A stretch of DNA of 64,000 bases from Actinomycetota bacterium (lineage in GTDB: Bacteria > Actinomycetota > Acidimicrobiia > Acidimicrobiales > Ilumatobacteraceae): the NCBI GenBank assembly GCA_016870215.1, contig VGCD01000002.1, positions 62,001 to 126,000 on the forward strand, written 5' to 3'. The notes under the pieces are model-generated. The model saw only the letters and a list, made by a program, of their open reading frames with translations, ran no database searches and was not told the DNA's origin. Shown one piece after another: positions 42,947 through 51,516 of the stretch. The position numbers and the translations under genes are program-made. Numbering within the stretch: the stretch's first letter is position 1; each line of letters begins with the position of its first letter.

Positions 42947-44643
42947 GAGATTGCTCCTGCGGGTAGGTAACTGACCCTGCCATTATCGACGAACTTCTGG
43001 TGCAATGAGTCCTTCAACTCAGAAGTGAATGGCTGGAGAGGTGCACCCGGGTCAACACGCCAGTAGAGGGGGTCATTGACCAGCCACGATTCAACACGAA
43101 GTGGCTGCTTGTTGACCTTGTTATTGGCGGTCAGCGGAATGTTCGATGCCACCCGCACGAATCGCGGCGCCCATTTTGTGCCGAGGTCTTTCTGTTCCGC
43201 GAGGAACGAGTCGAAGGCAGCGGTATCAAACGACGTACCGGGCGTCAACTCCATGGCTGCCATTACTTGATCACCTGTGCGCGGATCAGGCACGGCGTAC
43301 ACGGCGACCATGACGACACCGGGGAAGCGACGCAAGATCTCTTCGATGGGGGCTGAAGCAAAATTCTCGCTGTCGACTCGTAACCAGTCTGCGTTGCGGC
43401 CGGCAAAGTAGAAGAAACCCGCAACGTCGCGGTAGCCGAGGTCGCCACTCCAGTACCAGCCACCACGCATGCGCGTCTCGGTGGCCTCCTTGTTGTTGTA
43501 GTAACCCTCGAATGTCTGGCCAGGTGTCTTGTTGACGAGCTCACCAATTGCTTCTGTGGGGTTGAGCAGCGCACCGTGTTGATCAAAGCGGGCGCGTTCA
43601 CATTCTTCGCCTGTTTCGGAATGAACGACGGCAATTTCGTCGGCGGGGTTTCGTGGAAGGCCAAGAGATCCCGGCGGAGAATCGGGTGTCAAACCAATGA
43701 CAACGCCGTTCTCGCTGCTTCCGTAGCTTTCGATGAGTTTGCAGTTGAACCGCTCTTCGAATAGATTGCGGTCAAGAATGCTTGCTTCTGTTCCGAAGCC
43801 AGCGCGCAGGTTGTTCTTCGCATCAGCCTGTGTCTCGGGTTGCGCAAGAATGTATGCGATGGTGCGACCGACATAGGTGAAGAAGGTCGCGTTGTGTTCG
43901 CGAATGTCGTCGAGGAACTTTGATGCAGAGAACTTTCGACGCAACACCACTGGTGCACCGAAGTGCAGCGCTGATGCCCACAGCGCCATGAGTGCATTGC
44001 CATGGAAAAGAGGCATTGGTGAATAACAGATGTCATCGCGAGAGACGCCAGTAATTTCAGACGCACGAATGCCAGAGATGGCCATTCGTGCTGTACTGCA
44101 CACCACGAGCTTCGGAGCACTCGTGCTCCCGCTGGTGAACAGCAAGAACAATGGTGCTGCCGGACTCGGGTCACTCTCGGGTGCTTGTACCGGGGTGTCA
44201 GCATGCTTTGCGAGCAGTGCACGATATTCCTCGGAGTCGACGTACAAGGTGGTGTGCACTGCGCCGAGATCGAGCCCTTCGAGCAGATGTCTGCTCTGGT
44301 TATCGGTGATGATGAGTTGACAATCCGCGTGCCTGATGTCTTTTGCAAGTTCGTCACCGCGACGAGTGGGGTTGACGCCAACGATTGTCCCTCCGGCAAA
44401 CGCAGCGCCACCTGCGAGTAGTAAGTACTCGGGAGTGTTTTCGAGAAGCACTCCGATGTGGGGGATACCTGGGCGAAGTAACTCGCGTAGCATCGCACCA
44501 CGTACGGCTGATTGCAGTGCGACCTCGTGCCAGGTGTAACGCTCGTCGTCGAGCACGTAGCCCATTCGGTCATCACCGAGTCGAGCACGCAATTGAGACG
44601 CGACTGTCGGTATGGATGACATATCGATTCCGTTCAACGCCAT
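42943..44643 (-). CDS. Acyl-CoA synthetase, FadD17-like
   Basis: 566 aa; ribosome site GGGGGAAA upstream. IPHIGVLLENTPEYLLLAGG, IVGVNPTRRGDELAKDIRHA and DCQLIITDN correspond block by block to mycobacterial FadD17. The P-loop reads FTSGSTSAPKLVVCS; GWYWSGDLGYRDVAGFFYFA is the hinge and PLTANNKVNKQPLRVE holds the catalytic Lys. It probably activates a steroid-type or other side-chain carboxylate. The paralogue is at 36749. It lies 37 bases after the cyclase-family gene and overlaps the amidohydrolase gene (ATGA). Confidence 0.9.
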   Translation of the reverse strand: MALNGIDMSSIPTVASQLRARLGDDRMGYVLDDERYTWHEVALQSAVRGAMLRELLRPGIPHIGVLLENTPEYLLLAGGAAFAGGTIVGVNPTRRGDELAKDIRHADCQLIITDNQSRHLLEGLDLGAVHTTLYVDSEEYRALLAKHADTPVQAPESDPSPAAPLFLLFTSGSTSAPKLVVCSTARMAISGIRASEITGVSRDDICYSPMPLFHGNALMALWASALHFGAPVVLRRKFSASKFLDDIREHNATFFTYVGRTIAYILAQPETQADAKNNLRAGFGTEASILDRNLFEERFNCKLIESYGSSENGVVIGLTPDSPPGSLGLPRNPADEIAVVHSETGEECERARFDQHGALLNPTEAIGELVNKTPGQTFEGYYNNKEATETRMRGGWYWSGDLGYRDVAGFFYFAGRNADWLRVDSENFASAPIEEILRRFPGVVMVAVYAVPDPRTGDQVMAAMELTPGTSFDTAAFDSFLAEQKDLGTKWAPRFVRVASNIPLTANNKVNKQPLRVESWLVNDPLYWRVDPGAPLQPFTSELKDSLHQKFVDNGRVSYLPAGAIS

Positions 44644-44680
44644 GTTTGATTTCCCCCGTGGTGTGAGCGATTGCTCGCTG

Positions 44681-45613
44681 CTACTTGATCGCCACCGGAT
44701 TGACCATCGACCCTGTTCCGCGGGTGATGGGCTCTGGTGAAGCGTTCAACAAGAAATGGTATCGCCCGTCGCTGGCGCAATCCGCGGCGAGTTCCTCGAG
44801 GTTCCAGTTTTGGCCCTGGATCATGCCCATATGCACAAGATGGAGAAAGTGCACGGGTAGCCAGGCGTCTTTGCTCTCGCAAGGGAACACTTCAAAGATG
44901 AGATTGTCCAACGCCAGTGCGGCGACGCTGTGGCGATGCATCCATTCCGCTGCATGGATGCCGGGGCCCGGCGCAGTGATGGCGTAGTTCAGTTTGTCGC
45001 CACTCAGGAACACCTTCATGTGCCCGGTGCGTAACAAGATGATGTCACCCGGTTCGATGGTGAGACCAGTGAGCGCCAACGCGGCATCAAGGTCTTCTGG
45101 GCCAATCGCGTGTCCACCGGGAAGTTGGTCGACACCGCGAGCACGAGCAACGTCAAGCAAGATTCCACGGCTAACAATCGTGGGAATCACATCGATGCCA
45201 CACAACGCGGCACCTTCAGAGGTGATTGCTGATGCCGGATGACCGTTGTACAGTCGACCATCGAGGCTCGCATGTGACAGCGCATCCCAGTGTGTGCAGG
45301 CTTGCACACCCATCGTGATGGCATCGTCGCTCCAGCATCCTGTGCTTCCGGGTTGTGATGGCTCATTGACCATCACCATCGTGTGCACCGGGTTGTCACG
45401 ACCCTTGACGAATCCCATTTGCGGGCCTTTCTCATCGAGTGGAAGACCGAGTGCGAACGCTCGTCCGGTGCGCACCGAGCTCACACCGCGCAGACGCGCA
45501 GCTTCATCAATGAAGTTCAGCGTTCCCAACTGATCGTCGCTTCCCCAGCGTCCCCAGTTGTTGACTCTCTTGGCTATCGCCTCGACATGATCAGGAAGCG
45601 GCACCCCCGTCAC
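44681..45613 (-). CDS. Cyclase-family hydrolase (kynurenine-formamidase-like)
   Basis: 310 aa from a GTG. NNWGRWGSDDQLGTLNFIDE at the N-terminus and the metal motif QACTHWDALSHASLDGRLYN (normally HxGTHxDxxxH) identify the PF04199 family. GIHAAEWMHRHSVAALALDN and PVHFLHLVHMGMIQGQNWNL are the later conserved blocks. Members hydrolyse amides, lactones or cyclic esters with Zn or Mn. It follows the amidohydrolase gene by 12 bases in the operon that carries site C. Confidence 0.88.
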   Translation of the reverse strand: MTGVPLPDHVEAIAKRVNNWGRWGSDDQLGTLNFIDEAARLRGVSSVRTGRAFALGLPLDEKGPQMGFVKGRDNPVHTMVMVNEPSQPGSTGCWSDDAITMGVQACTHWDALSHASLDGRLYNGHPASAITSEGAALCGIDVIPTIVSRGILLDVARARGVDQLPGGHAIGPEDLDAALALTGLTIEPGDIILLRTGHMKVFLSGDKLNYAITAPGPGIHAAEWMHRHSVAALALDNLIFEVFPCESKDAWLPVHFLHLVHMGMIQGQNWNLEELAADCASDGRYHFLLNASPEPITRGTGSMVNPVAIK

Positions 45614-45625
45614 CGCACTCTCTGA

Positions 45626-46879
45626 CTACGGCTTGCGCCAACGACCCGTCACCGGGTCGAGGTTTAACATCTTGATGGCATTGCCACGCGCGAGCTTGTA
45701 CACCAACTCATCGGAGAGATCCTGCACTTGCTCTTCGAAGATCTTCTTGGTGAAAGGCCACGTGCTGTCTGTGTGCGGGTAGTCCGTCTCGAACGTCACG
45801 TTGTCTTCACCGATGCGGTGCAAGCTCTCGAGACCGTGACGGTCGCGGTAGAAGCAGCCGTAGATCTGACGATGCCAGTAGGTGCTCGGCGGTTCCGGGA
45901 TGACTCCCTTGACGCCACCCCATGCACGGTGCTCGTGCCACACGTCATCGGCACGCTCGAGAATGTAGGGCACCCAGCCGATTTGGCCTTCGCTATATGC
46001 CAACTTCAACTTCGGATGGCGCACGAGTACACCACTGAAGAGGAAGTCAGAAAGTGAACTCATGGCGTTGCCGAAACTGAGCGTGGCGGCAACTGCCGGC
46101 GGGGCATCTGACGATGTCGCTGGCATTTGGCTCGAAGAACCGATGTGCATGCAGATGATCGTGTTGGTCTCTTCGCATGCTTCAAAGAAAGGTTCCCAAT
46201 AGCCGCTGTGCAGCGTGGGCAGGCCGAGCTTCGCAGTGATTTCCGAGAAGGCGACTGCAGTCGCGCCGCGTGCGGCGTTCTTACGAATTTCCTCGACAGC
46301 CAATTGAACATCCCACAACGGAATGAGTGGCAGTGGAATGAGGCGTCCGTCAGAGTCGCCACACCATTCCTCGATCATCCAGTCGTTGTACGCGCGAACA
46401 CATGCGAGTGCGAGGTCTTTGTCCTTGCGCTCGGCGAATGTCTGGCCACAAAAACGCGGCATCGTGGGGAAGCACAAAGAACCTTCGACGTGGTCGGCAT
46501 CCATGTCTTTCAGACGTTCCTTCGGGTCGTAACAACCAGGACGCATCTCGTCGTATGTGATGGGCGACAGCGTCATGTCGTCACGTTCGAAACCGACAGC
46601 AGCCACATGGCGCTTGTGTGGCTGAACGAGATCTTCGTAGAACCAGGTGTCGGCCTTGGGCTTCGAGTCATCCCACTCGATGTCGTACTGCGTGCCGCCC
46701 TTGTAGACCATCGCGCCGATACCGCGACGCTCGACTCGCGGAACATCGGGGTGGTTGCGGAACTTCGGATCAATCCAGCGCTCGAAAATATGCGGTGGTT
46801 CAACGACGTGATCGTCGACGCTGATGATTTTTGGAATCTCGCGTCCACTTGTTCTGTCGCTTGCGGTATTCTCAGCCAT
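45626..46879 (-). CDS. Amidohydrolase-2 family protein, first gene of the site C operon
   Basis: 417 aa with a clear ribosome site AAAGGGA. IPKIISVDDHVVEPPHIF opens the barrel, SLCFPTMPRFCGQTFAERKD, YNDWMIEEWCG, IICMHIGSSSQMPAT, LAYSEGQIGWVPYILERADD and FETDYPHTDSTWPF follow. It is clearly paralogous to the protein at 61178, sharing most of these blocks word for word, and more distantly to the one at 41741. Chemistry is either decarboxylation or hydrolysis at a ring or ester; not decidable here. Followed by cyclase, synthetase, amidohydrolase and aldolase genes in one run. Confidence 0.9.
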   Translation of the reverse strand: MAENTASDRTSGREIPKIISVDDHVVEPPHIFERWIDPKFRNHPDVPRVERRGIGAMVYKGGTQYDIEWDDSKPKADTWFYEDLVQPHKRHVAAVGFERDDMTLSPITYDEMRPGCYDPKERLKDMDADHVEGSLCFPTMPRFCGQTFAERKDKDLALACVRAYNDWMIEEWCGDSDGRLIPLPLIPLWDVQLAVEEIRKNAARGATAVAFSEITAKLGLPTLHSGYWEPFFEACEETNTIICMHIGSSSQMPATSSDAPPAVAATLSFGNAMSSLSDFLFSGVLVRHPKLKLAYSEGQIGWVPYILERADDVWHEHRAWGGVKGVIPEPPSTYWHRQIYGCFYRDRHGLESLHRIGEDNVTFETDYPHTDSTWPFTKKIFEEQVQDLSDELVYKLARGNAIKMLNLDPVTGRWRKP

Positions 46880-46938
46880 GACTATCCCTTTGCGTTAACC
46901 ACATCCACCGAATCATCGGAAATACGCGTGGTTGATCC

Positions 46939-46959
46939 TTTCTGACACGGTATCAAAAA
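46939..46959. promoter_or_regulatory. Degenerate copy (site C) of the island palindromic operator
   Basis: TTTCTGAC is intact on the left; the right half is TATCAAAAA. 14 of 21 positions match site E with the same spacing. It lies 60-80 bases upstream of the amidohydrolase start at 46879. Confidence 0.5.
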
Positions 46960-47000
46960 CTTTTCTCGACCCGCTAGGGGAGGTGGCAACTACGTGCCCG

Positions 47001-47927
47001 CTACTTCGGTAGTTGCGGGAGGATCTCGGCCCCCCATTTCGCGACGTTCTCTGCGAATTGAACAGGGTGTTCGCCCGCCACATTGACCACCAGCACTGTG
47101 ACCCCTGCCTTAGCCAGTTGGTGTGCCTCGTCGATGACGGCTTGGGGTGAAGCGTTTTGGTCTCCGAAATGGGTCTGTTGTGCCGGAAGCATTGCAATGT
47201 CAAAACTCGAGATGTCTCGGCCGGCCGCGGTGAGCAATTCGTGCAACCGTTCGATACGCACTCGCAAGTCGTCAACTGATTCCATGCCTGGAGTACCGAG
47301 AAATTTTGCGCTGGACTTCGGCGACGGCATTGGTGCCCAACCGTTGGCAAAACGAACTGCGCGTTCGATGGCCTTCATCGAGTTGCCTCCAACCCAAATT
47401 GGCGGATGCGGCCGCTGCGTTGGTGCTGGCTGCACGATGATGTTTTTCGCTGCGAAGTCGATGCCTTGATGGTCGAATGGTTCGCCTGACCATGCTTTGA
47501 TCATCGTGTCGAGAGCATCGTCACAGCGTGCAGCGCGGTCATCAAACGGAACGCCGAGTGCGGCAAACTCGGGCTGTAAGTACCCGGCACCGACACCCAA
47601 GATGAGGCGTCCGCCTGACAACACATCAAGACTTGCAACACTCTTTGCTGCAAGTAACGGATTGCGATACGGCAACACCATCAAGTTGGTGTGCACCTTC
47701 ACGCGTGATGTACTTGCGGCCGCAAAGCTGAGCGCCACGAATGGGTCAAGCGTGGGGTGGCCCCCATGGGTCAGCCACTTGGCGTCAGGGGCAGGGTGAT
47801 CGGTGGCAAACACTGCGTCAAACCCCGCGCTCTCTGCGGCGCGCGCGGTCAGTGAGATGCCCGCTCCAGACACGAATTGACCACTCGGATCGGGTCTGTC
47901 GATCGGTAGGCCTACGGAGACGCGCAC
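47001..47927 (-). CDS. Luciferase-like F420-dependent oxidoreductase (TIGR03619-like)
   Basis: About 308 aa from a GTG giving VRVSVGLPIDRPDPSGQF, the usual opening for this family; the open frame allows another GTG ten codons earlier. AESAGFDAVFATDHPAPDAK, RVKVHTNLMVLPYRNPLLAA, RLILGVGAGYLQPEFAALGV and HPPIWVGGNSMKAIERAVRF are in standard order. It probably reduces or oxidises a carbonyl or C=C group with F420. It is divergent from an SDR gene across about 80 bases and is a separate unit from the amidohydrolase operon beyond site C. Confidence 0.87.
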   Translation of the reverse strand: MRVSVGLPIDRPDPSGQFVSGAGISLTARAAESAGFDAVFATDHPAPDAKWLTHGGHPTLDPFVALSFAAASTSRVKVHTNLMVLPYRNPLLAAKSVASLDVLSGGRLILGVGAGYLQPEFAALGVPFDDRAARCDDALDTMIKAWSGEPFDHQGIDFAAKNIIVQPAPTQRPHPPIWVGGNSMKAIERAVRFANGWAPMPSPKSSAKFLGTPGMESVDDLRVRIERLHELLTAAGRDISSFDIAMLPAQQTHFGDQNASPQAVIDEAHQLAKAGVTVLVVNVAGEHPVQFAENVAKWGAEILPQLPK

Positions 47928-48009
47928 GTGCTCACTATAGAGTCGTGCTTCGTGCACCGAGCCATGGCGCCGTTCGCACGCAGTTGTCGACTACCGAAAG
48001 GACATCACC

Positions 48010-48903
48010 ATGGGAGCACTTGACGGAAAAGTTGCCATTGTTACCGGAGCCGGTCAGGGCGTGGGGCGATGCCACGCCGAGTTGCTCGCCGAAGAAGGCG
48101 CGACAGTTGTCGTCAATGATGTAACAGATGCTGCCGACGACGTGGTCGCAGCCATCACAGCATCTGGTGGCAAGGCATCGGCATTCAAGGGCAGTGTCGC
48201 AAATTGGGCAGACGCCGAAGAGTTGGTGAATGGGACCATCGCAAAATACGGAGACCTCGACATTCTCGTAAACAACGCTGGAATTCTGCGCGATGCGATG
48301 GTGTTCTCGATGACTGAAGAGCAGTGGGACATCGTCATCGACGTGCACCTCAAGGGACACTTTGCATGTTCACATTTCGCGGCGATGCATTGGCGAAATG
48401 CCGCCAAAGCAGCAGGCGAAGGTGGAGTATTGAAGCGCCGCAAGATTGTCAACACATCGAGCGAGTCGGGCCTCTTTGGCGGAACGGCCCAAAGCAATTA
48501 CGGCAGTGCAAAAGGTGGCATCATCACGATGACCGTCATTCATGCACGCGAGCTCGGCAAGTACGGCGTGGATGTCAATTGCATCGCGCCGCGGGCACGC
48601 ACTCCGATGACTGAGGGCAGCCCGATGTTTGCCAAACCTGAGTCTGGTTTTGATCGTTATGACCCGGCGCATATCTCGCCCATGGTCGGCTGGTTGAGCG
48701 CACCCGCATCTGACGGAGTGAATGGTCAGGTCTTCATTGTCACCGGTGAAGAGATTCACCGCATTCAGCAGCACATCGTCGCCACATCGATTCGTGCAGG
48801 GCAGCAGCGTTGGACGCTCGATGGAATCACAGCGAACAAGGACCAACTGTTTGCTGGCATGACATCAACCGACGTGGCGCCATTCGGCAGTTTGGCGATG
48901 TAA
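48010..48903 (+). CDS. Short-chain dehydrogenase/reductase (multifunctional-protein-2-like hydroxyacyl-CoA dehydrogenase type)
   Basis: 297 aa, ribosome site AAAGGA. KVAIVTGAGQGVGRCHAELL, DILVNNAGILRDAMVFSMTE, the Ser in KIVNTSSESGLFGGT and YGSAKGG (YxxxK) are all present. VVVNDVT after the second strand and the C-terminal extension (residues about 255-297) resemble SDRs of the (3R)-hydroxyacyl-CoA dehydrogenase group used in side-chain beta-oxidation (for example Hsd4A/Hsd4B types). The paralogue at 49606 shares the same layout. It is a single plus-strand gene ending near a hairpin. Confidence 0.9.
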   Translation: MGALDGKVAIVTGAGQGVGRCHAELLAEEGATVVVNDVTDAADDVVAAITASGGKASAFKGSVANWADAEELVNGTIAKYGDLDILVNNAGILRDAMVFSMTEEQWDIVIDVHLKGHFACSHFAAMHWRNAAKAAGEGGVLKRRKIVNTSSESGLFGGTAQSNYGSAKGGIITMTVIHARELGKYGVDVNCIAPRARTPMTEGSPMFAKPESGFDRYDPAHISPMVGWLSAPASDGVNGQVFIVTGEEIHRIQQHIVATSIRAGQQRWTLDGITANKDQLFAGMTSTDVAPFGSLAM

Positions 48904-48906
48904 CGA

Positions 48907-48929
48907 TGTGTCGCTCACACGGCGACACA
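48907..48929. terminator. Possible bidirectional terminator hairpin between convergent genes
   Basis: 8-bp stem TGTGTCGC / GCGACACA with a seven-base loop, between the SDR stop (48903) and the TetR stop (48945). No T-run follows on either strand, so intrinsic termination is uncertain. Confidence 0.45.
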
Positions 48930-48944
48930 CGAGAAGATTGATCG

Positions 48945-49583
48945 TTACCAGGCTTCGCCGGTGACTGTTTGAAAAATCAGAATTGCCAGCGTGCGCTTCA
49001 TGTCGTCCTGCGACACTCCGCGTTGTTCGAAGATGTCGATGTATGACACCAGTCGCTCGAGAATGGCAAGAATCGCACTCGCTGTTGCATACGGGCTGAG
49101 CTCTTTTGAGATGCGGCCTGACTTCTGGTTTGCTTCGATCTTGGCAACCAATGCGTCGAGGAATGGCTTTAGTGCGCGTCCACGAGCGCGACGAAACGCA
49201 TCGTCTCCTTCTTCTGCCTGAAGATTTCGTACCCGAAGAATTGCCGAGTGACCCATCCAGTGTTCGATGAACGCGCTCGCGAAGTGGAGGGCATATTGCT
49301 TGCCAGTGGCCCCAGTCCAGTCGTGTTCAAGATGGGCAATCATCGGCTCTGCTTCTTCGCCAGCTTGACGGGCAAGCTGAAGCACTGCGTCGGACACGTC
49401 TGAGAAATATTGGTAGAACGTCGCTGGCGATGTGCGGGCCTCGCGCGTCACATCGATGACTTTGAGGTCGAGCGCGCTTCGCTTTTCAAGCAACTTTGCG
49501 GTGGCATCGAGCAAGCGCGTGCGAGTTTGCGTCGCACGTGTACCGATCACACGACCGTCGGTTGCTTGCACCTTGGTTCTCAT
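48945..49583 (-). CDS. TetR-family transcriptional regulator, last gene of the acyl-CoA dehydrogenase operon
   Basis: 212 aa. The N-terminal helix-turn-helix is GTRATQTRTRLLDATAKLL, VIDVTREARTSPATFYQYFS, DVSDAVLQLARQ (residues about 14-70). The all-helical C-terminal ligand domain includes HFASAFIEHWMGHSAILRVR and FRRARGRALKPFLDALVAKI, similar to TetR repressors of lipid catabolism. It follows the SDR gene by 22 bases and so belongs to the operon headed by site D, which would make it self-regulated. It is the only full-length transcription factor gene in the island and the likely reader of sites A-E. Ligand unknown; an acyl-CoA is usual. Confidence 0.92.
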   Translation of the reverse strand: MRTKVQATDGRVIGTRATQTRTRLLDATAKLLEKRSALDLKVIDVTREARTSPATFYQYFSDVSDAVLQLARQAGEEAEPMIAHLEHDWTGATGKQYALHFASAFIEHWMGHSAILRVRNLQAEEGDDAFRRARGRALKPFLDALVAKIEANQKSGRISKELSPYATASAILAILERLVSYIDIFEQRGVSQDDMKRTLAILIFQTVTGEAW

Positions 49584-49605
49584 AGGAAAGTTTCAAGAAG
49601 GTTTC

Positions 49606-50508
49606 TCAGGAAGCCCCGTACACCGCAGCTGGTGCTGGGGATGTGCTCAGCAGGTCGGCAACAACGGACGTGATTTCTTCCGGTTCGTAACGAGCACCCT
49701 TGTCAAACGACACGCCGTGCTGCCATCCATCGCACAAGTTCAGTTCGCCGCCGGCTATTTCGAAGGCACGTCCACTGACGGTGCATGCGGAACTTCCGAG
49801 CCATACGACGAGTGGGGAGATGTTCTCTGGCGCCATCTTGTCGAAACCGCTGTCGGGTTTCTTCATCATGTCGGCGAATGCTTCTTCAGTCATGCGGCTA
49901 CGTGCCGACGGTGCGATGGTGTTTGCTAGGACGTCATATCGTGCCAACTCAGCGGCGGCGACAATTGTGAATGCAGCAATACCGGCCTTTGCCGATGAGT
50001 AATTCGCCTGTGACACACTGCCGAACAGTCCTGCACCCGATGACGTGGTGACGATACGAGCCTCGCGGGCGCGACCGGCCTTGTGCTCTTCGCGCCAGTA
50101 GCCAATTGCATGGCGAACAGGGCAGAAAGTTCCTCGAAGGTGAACCTTCATGACCGCATCCCACTCGTCGACGCTCATGTTGACGAGCATGCGATCTCGA
50201 ACAATGCCGGCGTTGCACACCAAAGTGTCGAGGCCTCCGAAATGATCGACGGCCTGCTTGATCATGTTGCCAGCGCCATCCCAGTCGCTCACATCGTCGC
50301 TATTGACAATCGCTTGACCGCCTGCAGCGATAATGTCGTTGACGGTTTCCTGCGCAGGGCTGAGGTCAGCACCTTCACCTGCGAGTGATGCGCCGACGTC
50401 GTTGACGACGACCTTGGCACCTGCCGCGGCAAATGCCAACGCATGTGCGCGGCCGATACCTCGTCCGGCGCCCGTGATGATGACTACTCGTCCGTCACAG
50501 ATTCCCAT
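49606..50508 (-). CDS. Short-chain dehydrogenase/reductase
   Basis: 300 aa from MGICDGRVVIITGAGRGIGR, with GGAGGGA before the ATG. NAGIVRDRMLVNMSVDEWDA, TTSSGAGLFGSVSQANYSSA and the YxxxK (YSSAK) are canonical. Like the protein at 48010 it has a long C-terminal extension (VSGRAFEIAGGELNLCDGWQ onward) typical of hydroxyacyl-CoA dehydrogenase SDRs. It likely oxidises a 3-hydroxyacyl-CoA formed by hydration. It follows two acyl-CoA dehydrogenase genes (gap 50 bases) and precedes tetR (gap 22) in one minus-strand run. Confidence 0.9.
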   Translation of the reverse strand: MGICDGRVVIITGAGRGIGRAHALAFAAAGAKVVVNDVGASLAGEGADLSPAQETVNDIIAAGGQAIVNSDDVSDWDGAGNMIKQAVDHFGGLDTLVCNAGIVRDRMLVNMSVDEWDAVMKVHLRGTFCPVRHAIGYWREEHKAGRAREARIVTTSSGAGLFGSVSQANYSSAKAGIAAFTIVAAAELARYDVLANTIAPSARSRMTEEAFADMMKKPDSGFDKMAPENISPLVVWLGSSACTVSGRAFEIAGGELNLCDGWQHGVSFDKGARYEPEEITSVVADLLSTSPAPAAVYGAS

Positions 50509-50558
50509 GTTGTCCCTCCAATTGTTTTCGAATGACGTCACCGATTGCCGGTGGCTAA

Positions 50559-51515
50559 TTACATCGCAGCTGCGATGGCATCGGCGTGTATGTCGCTATT
50601 GCCAAAGTGGGTGTCAAGCACTGTCGCACGTTTCCAGAAGCGTTGTGCATTCACTTCCCATGTGAAACCCATGCCGCCGTGCAACTGAATGCCGGTCTTT
50701 CCACAAAAAATCGCAGCATCACCCGCGAGCATCTTTGCGACTCGCACAGAGTGTTCAGCATCGTCTTCGCCCTTGCCTTCAAGGTTCGCCGCTGCTGCGT
50801 ACATCGCCGAGCGAGCGACTTCAGCGCGAGTCAACATGTCGGCACACATGTGTTTGACAGCCTGGAATTGACCGATGGGACGGCCGAATTGCTCGCGACC
50901 CTTGGCGTATTCGACAGCGAGGTCAATCGCGGCAAATGACACGCCCACTTGCATTGCTGCTGTCAAGAGAGTGCCTTCCAGACGAAACGCACGTGCGTCG
51001 GCGCCACTAAGAACCGTGTCGCCGCCTGCGGTGACGGCATGTGCAAGTCGCAATGGCGTCAGTGGTTCGACCGGGCGTTCGACGGCGTCGGTTGGCAACG
51101 CGTCAGGAGCCATGCGGCGTACGCCATTGCCGTCGAGCAACAGCAACACATCGAGATCGTCTGCATGTTCGATGACGGTGACTGGCTCGGCCACTTCTGC
51201 GAGACCAATAATGGACGCACCTGACGCTGCGGCTGTGTCGGAGAGGTGAGTGGCCGCGAGATAAGTGGCAACGAGAGGCCCCGGCACGAGTGCTCGTCCG
51301 AGTTCTTCGAACACCAGTGCAGCATCGCTGATGCCAAAGCCGTCATGTCGCAACGAGAACACGCCCATCTCGGCGATGTCTTTCCAAGCACTTCGGTCGA
51401 TGCGGCCACCGGTGGCCTCGATGTCATGAAGTGTTTCGAATGGGAAGCGTCCTTGGCAGAACGTGCGCACACCTTCTTGGAGTGCTGTTTGATCATCGGT
51501 GGGCCAAAAGTCCAT
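50559..51515 (-). CDS. Acyl-CoA dehydrogenase, small subunit type
   Basis: 318 aa from MDFWPTDDQTALQEGVRTFC; the ATG follows the upstream TGA by one base. It is shorter than classical FadE proteins. The middle domain lacks a clear SEPxxGSD block, while the C-terminal part is good: YAKGREQFGRPIGQFQAVKH (FAD and adenosine contacts) and CGKTGIQLHGGMGFTWEVNA. This fits the partner subunit of an alpha2-beta2 acyl-CoA dehydrogenase with the gene at 51517, as known for steroid-type FadE pairs in Actinobacteria. Confidence 0.88.
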   Translation of the reverse strand: MDFWPTDDQTALQEGVRTFCQGRFPFETLHDIEATGGRIDRSAWKDIAEMGVFSLRHDGFGISDAALVFEELGRALVPGPLVATYLAATHLSDTAAASGASIIGLAEVAEPVTVIEHADDLDVLLLLDGNGVRRMAPDALPTDAVERPVEPLTPLRLAHAVTAGGDTVLSGADARAFRLEGTLLTAAMQVGVSFAAIDLAVEYAKGREQFGRPIGQFQAVKHMCADMLTRAEVARSAMYAAAANLEGKGEDDAEHSVRVAKMLAGDAAIFCGKTGIQLHGGMGFTWEVNAQRFWKRATVLDTHFGNSDIHADAIAAAM

Positions 51516-51516
51516 G

